Positions 36,167-43,051 of a DNA stretch of 64,000 nt are shown here, piece after piece. Each line of letters begins with the position of its first letter. The first letter of the stretch is position 1. Origin of the DNA: Planctomycetota bacterium (GTDB lineage Bacteria > Planctomycetota > PUPC01 > JACPCR01); the NCBI GenBank assembly GCA_016179685.1, contig JACPCR010000075.1, positions 1 through 64,000 on the forward strand, given 5' to 3'. The position numbers and the translations under genes are program-made. The notes under the pieces are model-generated. The model had not been told where the DNA came from and did not search any database. It was given only the letters and a program-made list of their open reading frames with translations.

Positions 36167-36460
36167 GGAGTTACCCAAAATCATTGCCCTGAGTTCGTTT
36201 ATTACAAGACCATCTACCATATTTTCGAGAAGTTCCTGCGTGACGCCCGCAAGACCGATGAGGACCTCGGCGCAACGACTCTCTTCGACACGGAGATTTG
36301 GAAGACGCTGTTCGAGTTCCAGAAGGACGGGGTCAAGGGCGCTATCAACAAAATCCTCACCCACAACGGCTGTATCCTTGCCGACAGCGTTGGCCTGGGC
36401 AAGACCTATGAAGCCCTCGCGGTCATCGCAGGAACAGCCCACAGAGGACAGCGACTTTGA
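36167..36460 (+). pseudogene. Fragment of an SNF2-type DEAD/DEAH helicase
   Basis: An open frame of about 97 codons without a start codon. It reads PEFVYYKTIYHIFEKFLRD, DTEIWKTLFEFQKDGVKGAI and NGCILADSVGLGKTYEALAVI: the entry segment and Walker A motif of an SNF2-like helicase of the kind found in restriction and defence loci. It then runs out of homology and stops at TGA 36458, about 30 bp before the YhcG-like gene. Everything after motif I of the helicase is missing. It is a different helicase from the one at 46470-50045. Confidence 0.65.
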
Positions 36461-36490
36461 ACTCGTTACCTGGCTCGTCATCAAAGCGCC

Positions 36491-37423
36491 ATGAAACTTG
36501 TGAAAAAGAAGACCGTTTTGCCGTCCGCCACTTCCCACGAATCAGCTTTCCGTGAAGTCGTCGCTCTTATCGAGAAAGCTCGTCACCAAGCCCTTCGTAC
36601 GGTCAACACTGCACTCATTGACCTTTACTGGCAGGTGGGCAAATACATTACCCGCAAGCTCGAAAGGGCTGCCTGGGGTGAAGGCGTCGTGGAACAACTC
36701 GCCAGGTACATCGCCCGGCATCATCCCGATATAAAGGGGTTCACCCGACGGAACCTCTTTAGGATGCGCCAATTTTACGGGACTTACCGGAACCACAAGA
36801 AAGTGTCACCACTGGTGACACAATTGCCATGGACCCATAACCTCCTCATTTTGAGCAAGTGCAAACGGTCAGAGGAGCGGGAGTTTTACTTGCGGCTCGC
36901 CATCCGCGAGAACTGGAACAGCCGGGAATTGGAGCGGCAAATGAACGGTGCCCTTTTCCAGCGCACAATTCTCTCCCCGACAAAAGTGTCAGCAACGCTG
37001 ACACAATTACTCCCCGGCGCCGAGACCATCTTCAAGGACACCTATCTGCTCGACTTCCTCGACTTGCCCGAAGACCATTCCGAATCGGACTTGCAGGAGG
37101 GCCTGGTCTCCAACCTGAAAAAGCTCCTCCTCGAACTGGGCCGTGACTTCATCTTCGTCGGCGAGCAATACTTGCTGCAAGTCGGTGGAAAAGATTTCTT
37201 CCATGACCTCTCCTTCGACGCGCTCCAGCAGAAGCATTCCTTCACCAACTTCGTCGCGCTCCACGCGGCCTGGCAGAAAACCCTCGATAGCTCCGAGCTC
37301 AACAAGCGCTTCTTCCGGGAAATCAGGGGTTTCCAAAGTAGACGAGTTCGTCAGTGCGGGCGCACTGACGAACTCGTCTACGACTTCTTCTCTTCTCGCC
37401 CCTTGGCTTCCAGGTGTTCGTAG
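36491..37423 (+). CDS. YhcG-like (DUF1016) nuclease, truncated and chimeric
   Basis: A 310-residue reading frame. Residues 20-240 are a good match to YhcG/DUF1016 proteins: the N-terminal winged-helix-like domain (LYWQVGKYITRKL, GFTRRNLFRMRQFYGTYR) and the start of the PDDEXK nuclease (FVGEQYLLQVGGKDFFHDL). In relatives the core continues with a strand, then ELK; here the sequence changes after residue 240 to SFDALQQKHSFTNFVALHAAWQ and SELNKRFFREI, which looks like another protein. From about 282 it runs into palindromic repeat A. The catalytic E-x-K is therefore missing, so the gene is likely inactive although the frame is open. Confidence 0.65.
   Translation: MKLVKKKTVLPSATSHESAFREVVALIEKARHQALRTVNTALIDLYWQVGKYITRKLERAAWGEGVVEQLARYIARHHPDIKGFTRRNLFRMRQFYGTYRNHKKVSPLVTQLPWTHNLLILSKCKRSEEREFYLRLAIRENWNSRELERQMNGALFQRTILSPTKVSATLTQLLPGAETIFKDTYLLDFLDLPEDHSESDLQEGLVSNLKKLLLELGRDFIFVGEQYLLQVGGKDFFHDLSFDALQQKHSFTNFVALHAAWQKTLDSSELNKRFFREIRGFQSRRVRQCGRTDELVYDFFSSRPLASRCS
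37338..37381. repeat. Palindromic repeat family A, copy 2
   Basis: A perfect 20-bp stem (starting GTAGACGAGTTCGTCAGTGC at 37338) with loop GGGC at 37358-37361. Compared with copy 1 (195-238) the changed bases in one arm are matched in the other. It lies exactly where the YhcG-like gene and the convergent unknown gene end, and contains the TAG stop of the latter. It may serve as a two-way transcription end. Confidence 0.85.
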
Positions 37424-38082
37424 TCGGGAAACTTGCTGATCGCCGATTCACCCGATCGGCCCGTGGCATCGTTCAAGCGACCCACCCACCCAGCGATCAT
37501 CGTATTCCACAGACCGACCTGCTGGGCGAGCGCCTTCACGTCTCGTTTTTCCCAATAGTGGCTATCGTCGCCGACCTTGGCGAGGATGCCCAGGCTCTTG
37601 GCGTGGTCCAGCAGATGAACCAGCAACAAGTGACAACGAATGAAGTTCTCTACGCCTCCGTAGCGCCCGTCCGAGGCGTACTGTGTCTTGCAGAAACTGC
37701 TCCAGGACCATCCTTTCAGGCCGGTTCTCAACCGCTTGCTGCTTCCTGTCTGGAGGCTAGGCGGATAGAGGCTGAGGCCGAAGCCCGATTGCTCGCACCC
37801 TTCACCGGCCCAGGCCGAGAAGGCGATGACGTGCCGGGCCTGGACCGTGTAGAAGCACCGGGCACGCTCGATGTATTGATTCGAATCGATCAGAAGCGAC
37901 AGGAGCGGGTCATCTCGGCCGCGCCGCTCGTAGTCGCAGGCCTCGCCCTCGACCTCGACGATCTCGCCAACCTTCTTGAACGAGAGGTCCAGCGCACGCT
38001 GGCGGAGCTGCCCGACCAGCTCACGAACCTTCGTGATGCTGGTCGTGGAAGTCCGCAGCTTGTAACGAATGGTCAGCCCCAT
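37378..38082 (-). CDS. Unknown 234-residue protein
   Basis: I do not recognise the family. The ATG at 38082 has a strong AGGAGG eight bases upstream. No signal peptide or membrane helix. The N-terminal half (YKLRTSTTSITKVRELVGQLRQRALDLSFKKVGEIVEVEG) looks like an alpha/beta domain, followed by RCFYTVQARHVIAFSAWAGEGCEQ and, near 145, WSWSSFCKTQYAS. The C-terminus is helical (HLLLVHLLDHAKSLGILAKVGDDSHYW). Such single genes occur next to mobile or defence regions, but no function can be given. Its TAG stop is inside palindromic repeat A. Confidence 0.6.
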   Translation of the reverse strand: MGLTIRYKLRTSTTSITKVRELVGQLRQRALDLSFKKVGEIVEVEGEACDYERRGRDDPLLSLLIDSNQYIERARCFYTVQARHVIAFSAWAGEGCEQSGFGLSLYPPSLQTGSSKRLRTGLKGWSWSSFCKTQYASDGRYGGVENFIRCHLLLVHLLDHAKSLGILAKVGDDSHYWEKRDVKALAQQVGLWNTMIAGWVGRLNDATGRSGESAISKFPDYEHLEAKGREEKKS

Positions 38083-38241
38083 CGATAGTCCCTCCTGTGC
38101 GGCTGCAGAGTGAATCCTGTCCTCTGCAATGGACAAGGATTCATCGACAACATAGAGTCTATCTCTTGCCGCCCTTTCTCACAAAGCTTCGGCCAAGAAC
38201 TTGTGCGACACAGTGTCCGAGTCAGCGGTCATGGCATTCAA

Positions 38242-38360
38242 GGCGGGCGAGGCCCGCAACCCAGCATGGCTGGGAGAGGTGTCCCGCCAGACTTGTCCCA
38301 GTGGGAGGCGGGTCCGGTGTCAGGACACATCCGGCACCGGAAACCTGGCACCTCTTCCAA
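38242..38360. repeat. Composite palindromic repeat family C, copy 2
   Basis: Matches the copy at 13735: GGCGGGCGAGGCCCGCAACC at 38242-38261 and the CCCGCC...GGCGGG hairpin unit at 38283-38314, followed by a variable AGGACAC/CCGGCACC stretch. The rest of the gap from 38083 to 38382 shows no gene. Confidence 0.7.
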
Positions 38361-38382
38361 CAACTCGGCGCGGCTCGGGGAA

Positions 38383-38583
38383 ATGAGGAGTTTTGAATCC
38401 CGCGGGAATCGCTCCCGGTTTAAAGGACAGGATGGCGTCGTGCTCACTCCGGACCCGCCGGAAACGGGTCCGGTAGCCGGAGACAGGGATACCGTGGTTC
38501 CTTTCGACCGGGGCGGGGCCGGTTATGAGGTGAAGCTCATGACAGGGGCGGGCAAGACCTTGGCGGAGAAAGTTGCCCCATGA
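38383..38583 (+). CDS. Small DUF4926-like ORF or remnant
   Basis: A 66-residue frame whose second half (GVVLTPDPPETGPVAGDRDTVV, then GGAGYEVKLMTGAGKTLA) resembles DUF4926, a small SH3-like domain seen in toxin-antitoxin-like pairs (VVxLxxDLPExGLxxGDxGTVV...YEVEF). The N-terminal 15 residues overlap repeat-derived sequence and look unrelated, so the gene may be a relic. The following 38584-38797 has no clear gene, only a short frame (FDRVDWSLAELKAIRALNDHGG) of unknown origin. Confidence 0.35.
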   Translation: MRSFESRGNRSRFKGQDGVVLTPDPPETGPVAGDRDTVVPFDRGGAGYEVKLMTGAGKTLAEKVAP

Positions 38584-38797
38584 GCCTCGGAGCCTGAGCA
38601 GAATGGGTCTTCGACCGGGTGGATTGGTCGCTTGCCGAGTTGAAGGCCATCCGGGCGCTCAACGACCACGGGGGCCCTCTGGGGACCGCGGTGGCTTTCA
38701 TCCACCATCTACGCGGTCATGAAACGCCTCGACTGGGCTATTCCCGGGAATTCGTTCTAATGAAATCCGCGTAGCCCGAAGCGCGCAGCGGATTTCA

Positions 38798-40819
38798 TCA
38801 GGATTTTTCCTCCCCCTTCTTGCTGTACCGGGCCACAATCTGCGAGGCGAGATGGGGCGGAACGACGTCAGAATGCGAAGGCTCGATGGCGAAATCGCCT
38901 TCACCACCCGTGATGGACCGCAGCTCCGTCGAATAATTCGTGATCTCGGCCAGGGGAACCGTAGCCCGGATGATCTGAATGTCCCCCAGTGAATCCATGC
39001 CGGTGATCCGGCCCCTCCGCCGGTTCAGGTCGCTCGTGATGTCCCCCATGAACCGGCCGGGAATCGAGATTTCCAGGTTCACGATGGGCTCGAGCAGCAC
39101 GGGCTTGGCCGCCATGAAGCCCTGCTTGTACGCCTCCCTCGAGGCGATCTTGAAGGAAATCTCGTCGGAATCGACGTCATGGTAGGATCCGAAATAGACC
39201 TCCACCTTGAGGTCCACGGCGGGGAAGCCGGCGTAACAGCTCCGCTCCATGGACTCCTCGATCCCTTTCTCGATGGCCGGAATGAACTGGTTCGGGATCG
39301 TTCCGCCCTTGATGGCGTCGATGAATTCGAAGCCCTTGCCGCGTTCGTTCGGGTACATGCGGAGGTAGACCTCGCCGTACTGGCCGCGGCCGCCCGTCTG
39401 CTTCTTGTGCCTGTAGTGGGCCTCGGAATTGGCGGTGATCGTCTCGAGATAGGGAATCTGGGGCTCCCTCGTCACCACCTGCAGATCGAACCGGCTCTTC
39501 ATCCGGTTGATCATCACGTCGAGGTGGAGGGTGCCGACCCCGCTGATGATCATCTCATGGGTCTGGGGATGCCGGCTCGTCTTGAAGGTCGGGTCCTCCT
39601 GGGCGAGGATGCCGAGGACGCGGCTGATCTTCTGCTCGTCGCCCCGGGCCTTCGGCTCGACGGCCAGCGAGACCATGGGCGTGGGAAACGAGATGGGGTC
39701 GAAAAGGATCGGGCTGCGCTCGTCACTGAGGGTGTCGGAAACAGCGATCTCATCGACCTTGGAGATGGCCGCAATGTCGCCGGGCCCCACCTGGTCCACC
39801 GCCTCCTGCTGCCCCCCCTGGATTCGGTAAAGCCCGCCCACCTTCGAGCGGGCCTGCGTCCGCGCGTTGTAGATCGGCTTGTCCGGAGCATAGATGCCGG
39901 AGAGCACCCGGAAAAAGGTCAGCTTGCCGACGAACTTGTCGCTGACGAGGCGGAAGACCTGGGCGCTGAAGGGGCCGTCCGCGCTGGGCTCCCGGGTGAG
40001 CTCCTCGCTGCCCGGCCCCTTTCCCTTCACCACGCGGCCCGCCGCACTCGGAAAGGCCGTGATCACGGCGTTGAGAAGCTCCTCGGTCCCGATATCCTTG
40101 AGCCCGGAGCAGGGGATGACGGGGACCACCTTCCCGGCCAGGATCGCCTGAGTGAACGCCTTCGCCATCTCCTCTTCGCTGATCTTCTCCTCGGCCAGGT
40201 AACGTTCGAGGAGCGCGTCATCAGACTCCACCACGGCCTCCATGAGCTTCTCCCGCAGGGCCTGCGCCTCTTCGTTGCCCGCTGGCGGGTCCAGGACGGA
40301 GACCAGGCCCGAGAAGGAGGAGCCCGATGCGTTGGGCAGATAGATGGGTATGGCCGAGGGCGTGAACGTCTCCTGCACCGCGGCGAGGACCTTGCCGAAA
40401 TCCGCGTTCTCCATCTCCATCTTCGTGATCGCGATCGCCCTCGGAATCTTCCGGTCCGTGGCCAGATTCCACGCCTTGCGGGTGTTCACCTCGATGCCAG
40501 CCTGGGCCGAGACGCAGACCAAGGCGATGTCCGCCGCAGCGAGAGCCTCGATCGCCCCGCCAACAAAATCCGTGTAGCCCGGCGCATCCAGAAACTGGAG
40601 TTGGTGATTCTTCCACGAGGCATGGAACAGGTTGCAGTTCAACGTGATCTTCCGGGCCTTCTCCTCCGGGTCCACCAGGCCCACCGAGGTGCCGTCCAGC
40701 ACCGTGCCGCGCCGGTTGATCGCGCCCGCCTTGAACAGGAGCGATTCCATCAACGTCGTCTTCCCGCATCCCCCGTGGCCGGTGAAAGCTAGGCTGTGAA
40801 TCAGGTTGGGGTCGGCCAT
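38798..40819 (-). CDS. Elongation factor G-like GTPase (FusA2 type)
   Basis: A 673-residue translational GTPase with EF-G domain order: G domain, domain II (about 300-390), and the C-terminal III-V with QTGGRGQYGEVYLRM and a late GRRGRITGMD block. G1 is GHGGCGKT at 14-21. G3 reads DAPGYTD at 78-84 where ordinary EF-G has DTPGHVD, and G4 reads TKME (132-135) instead of NKxD. These changes are typical of the second EF-G-like proteins (FusA2, EF-G-2) of several phyla, not of the essential factor. It stands alone, away from ribosomal genes. The cellular role of such paralogues is not settled. Confidence 0.85.
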   Translation of the reverse strand: MADPNLIHSLAFTGHGGCGKTTLMESLLFKAGAINRRGTVLDGTSVGLVDPEEKARKITLNCNLFHASWKNHQLQFLDAPGYTDFVGGAIEALAAADIALVCVSAQAGIEVNTRKAWNLATDRKIPRAIAITKMEMENADFGKVLAAVQETFTPSAIPIYLPNASGSSFSGLVSVLDPPAGNEEAQALREKLMEAVVESDDALLERYLAEEKISEEEMAKAFTQAILAGKVVPVIPCSGLKDIGTEELLNAVITAFPSAAGRVVKGKGPGSEELTREPSADGPFSAQVFRLVSDKFVGKLTFFRVLSGIYAPDKPIYNARTQARSKVGGLYRIQGGQQEAVDQVGPGDIAAISKVDEIAVSDTLSDERSPILFDPISFPTPMVSLAVEPKARGDEQKISRVLGILAQEDPTFKTSRHPQTHEMIISGVGTLHLDVMINRMKSRFDLQVVTREPQIPYLETITANSEAHYRHKKQTGGRGQYGEVYLRMYPNERGKGFEFIDAIKGGTIPNQFIPAIEKGIEESMERSCYAGFPAVDLKVEVYFGSYHDVDSDEISFKIASREAYKQGFMAAKPVLLEPIVNLEISIPGRFMGDITSDLNRRRGRITGMDSLGDIQIIRATVPLAEITNYSTELRSITGGEGDFAIEPSHSDVVPPHLASQIVARYSKKGEEKS

Positions 40820-40922
40820 CGTCGGGCCTCCTTCTGGTATCCCAGGATGCGTCGCTGTGCCTCGGAAAGAGCCGGATTATAGCCCCCGGTTTCCGCCGGT
40901 TCAATCCTGGGGCTTGGGTGGC

Positions 40923-40943
40923 TGTGATTCAGACGTAAGCGGG
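40923..40943 (+). repeat. Left direct repeat flanking the defence operon
   Basis: The 21-bp sequence starting TGTGATTCAGACGTAAGCGG is repeated exactly, in the same orientation, at 50171-50191. Together the two copies bracket the three-gene operon, start-to-start distance 9,248 bp. It could be an attachment-site pair or two copies of a dispersed element. Confidence 0.65.
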
Positions 40944-41239
40944 GGCCAGAGGGCGGACATGCCTGCGCGCACGGCGCAAGCTGCCCTGCCTACCGCGGCG
41001 GCGCAGGCACGCGGCGTAACGTCGCCGGGGCGAAATTCGGCGGTGGTGGCCTGGTCGTGGAGTCCAAGGAGACCTTCCTTAACAGCCTCGGAATTTCAAT
41101 CGCGATCTTGCTTTTGAAAGGGTCAATTTGTCCCAAGAATGACATCCTTGCAGCAAGAACGAGACATCAACTGAGTGCATAGGAGGTATTTTTGGGCAAG
41201 AAATGCGTGAGAAAGTAGCAAAATTATTCAAAAGTCTTG

Positions 41240-41286
41240 GAAAAAGGGCGCGGGGAATAACCCTTCTACAGAAGGGTTTTCCCCGC
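41240..41286 (-). terminator. Intrinsic terminator of the defence operon
   Basis: On the minus strand, about 85 nt after the stop of the 555-residue gene, GCGGGG pairs with CCCCGC (41250-41255 with 41281-41286) around an inner AACCCTT/AAGGGTT stem, followed by GCCCTTTTT. This is a good hairpin-plus-U-tract terminator and defines the operon's 3' end. Confidence 0.75.
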
Positions 41287-41370
41287 CGCTTTACCCGCCG
41301 CAGGCGGGGCGGCGCTCCCGCGCCTATGTTCAACCCGGGAAAAGTTCAGCTATTACGTGGGGGGCGAAAT

Positions 41371-43038
41371 TCAGCCGGAAGGGCTTTCCATTCCGGGATC
41401 CGCAACGAGCGAAGGTTCCTCTTCTTTGATTTCCAGCCCACCGGAAGGTTCGGACGATGTGTCAGCCTGGGGACGCTTTCGGGTCGGCAGAGGTTCCAGG
41501 TTCAACGATTTGAGATTTTCGGGATAAGGAGCGGCTTCGTCCGCTCGAATTACGGAGAGAACATTGAGAGCCAGTTCCGCGAGCTCTTTGTCTCCCGCAG
41601 CTTGGTAGTGCCAGTAAAGGTGATGCCTGAAAATTTCGGGAATGGCATTGCACCCCTGGCCCAAGTGGGCAATCTCCGGCGCGCCAAAAAGCGTTTGGGT
41701 CTTCTGCTGGCTTTCGGTCAGCCATTGCTGGCGGAGGGACTGAACACGGTCATGGACAGCCATGAGGCAGGACGCGGCGCAGGCCAAGTATATCGGGCCA
41801 CCCTTATGTTCTTCGGCAACCCGAATGGCCAAAAAGTCAGCGCTGGCCTTTCGGAATGCGTCCGGGTCCCGGCGTTTGAAGGCGGGCTGGAGCCGTTTGA
41901 CAAAAAAATCATCAAGACGCTCTCTCAAGTCAGCCACGGTGATGGGCTTGAAGGCTTCGCCGAGTGAGAAAGCGGCCAGGAGCGGCGGTCGGGCGCTCTC
42001 TTGGTCTTCCGACGCGCCCGCCCGGACCCTCTGAAGAAGGCGTCCGAACAAAAGGCCGGAAAGCGGGGCGCGGAGGGTGCTGTATCTCTGTTTCACCAAC
42101 GGCTCAAGAACCCTCAGCATCCCTTCGTTGCTCACGTCCATCTTCCAGAGCTTGTGGCGCAGAGTCTGGTCCGGGAACTCGTACCCCACAAAGGTGTCCA
42201 GTATCTCGCCGTAGCGCATGTACCGGATGACGTGGTTGAGGTCCACCCAGATGTGGCCGGTGAGGCAGACGTCCGCGTAGGCCTGGAAACCGTCGCCAAG
42301 GTAAGAGTAGTAGAAGCGGCGCAGTTGGCTTCGGAAGAAAGGATAGCGCTCCTCCAGGAAGCGAAGAAAAACGATGTAGGCGAGGGCCTGGACCGCGGCC
42401 GTGGCGGGAACAAGCTTGCCGCCGGCGAGTATCCTGGTGTTCTTCCGGCCAGAGAATTCCTCAGCCAGGATGGGGTACATGTCCCGGATGGCCGCGCTGA
42501 AACGGGCCGCTTCTTCGTCTTCGCCGAGCGGAGCCGGGATTTCATAGCCTTTGGGCTTGAAGATGCTGCTCAATTCCTCAAACCGCCGTTCCCAGTCCCA
42601 TATCCCGTACTGCCGGACAAGCTGGCCGGCGACGTAGATGTCCACCACGTGGAACGAGGTGAGGACGGCGACGTGCTTAGGATTCTGCCTGGAATACTCG
42701 ACGGCTTTGTGTCGGCCGATGGCGGTGTCTGGGCCGTAAAGGCCCCCGCGAAGCATGAAAAGCCGCAGGTCAGGCCGCAAGGCCATGGTCTTTTCATTGC
42801 GGAGTTGGTCCTTCAGCCCGGGAACCATGTAGTTCTCGGTCCGGCCGAGGATGTCGTCCTTTTGAGGGTTGAGGGCGAACTGGGCTTCGGGCTTGAAGAA
42901 GGCTTCCCGGGGGTAGCCCCAGTGCTCGACTGCGATGGGCAGGAGCATCCTCCCCGCCACCCAGGACTCATCGTAGGAGAAGGTGGAGTTCAGGACCGTT
43001 TCGCTTTCCCAGAGCTTGAGTAATTGGTCGGCTAGCAT
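41371..43038 (-). CDS. Unknown 555-residue protein, third gene of the defence operon
   Basis: I do not recognise this family. It starts 13 bp after the methylase stop, so it is part of the operon. No signal peptide or membrane helix. The N-terminal 160 residues (YDESWVAGRMLLPIAVEHWGY; HVAVLTSFHVVDIYVAGQLVRQYG) faintly recall the VLTNF-type region at the start of type IIG and Eco57I-like enzymes, including a similar stretch in the neighbouring methylase. The middle (FRSQLRRFYYSYLGDGFQAYADVC; HVIRYMRYGEILDTF) is helical and aromatic. The C-terminal part is charged. No nuclease motif was found. A specificity or effector subunit is possible. Confidence 0.75.
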   Translation of the reverse strand: MLADQLLKLWESETVLNSTFSYDESWVAGRMLLPIAVEHWGYPREAFFKPEAQFALNPQKDDILGRTENYMVPGLKDQLRNEKTMALRPDLRLFMLRGGLYGPDTAIGRHKAVEYSRQNPKHVAVLTSFHVVDIYVAGQLVRQYGIWDWERRFEELSSIFKPKGYEIPAPLGEDEEAARFSAAIRDMYPILAEEFSGRKNTRILAGGKLVPATAAVQALAYIVFLRFLEERYPFFRSQLRRFYYSYLGDGFQAYADVCLTGHIWVDLNHVIRYMRYGEILDTFVGYEFPDQTLRHKLWKMDVSNEGMLRVLEPLVKQRYSTLRAPLSGLLFGRLLQRVRAGASEDQESARPPLLAAFSLGEAFKPITVADLRERLDDFFVKRLQPAFKRRDPDAFRKASADFLAIRVAEEHKGGPIYLACAASCLMAVHDRVQSLRQQWLTESQQKTQTLFGAPEIAHLGQGCNAIPEIFRHHLYWHYQAAGDKELAELALNVLSVIRADEAAPYPENLKSLNLEPLPTRKRPQADTSSEPSGGLEIKEEEPSLVADPGMESPSG

Positions 43039-43051
43039 GGGGGAAAGTCTC

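Larger units (their letters stand above)
40820..41370. other. 551-bp gap: repeats and a terminator, no gene
   Basis: Holds the left direct repeat (40923-40943), a GC-rich palindromic stretch at about 40986-41011 (CTGCCTACCGCGGCGGCGCA) with a related copy near 53892-53916, and the terminator at 41240-41286. The element CGCCTATGTTCA at 41321-41332 recurs at 50192-50203. The EF-G-like gene promoter should lie near 40820-40900 but was not resolved. Confidence 0.6.
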
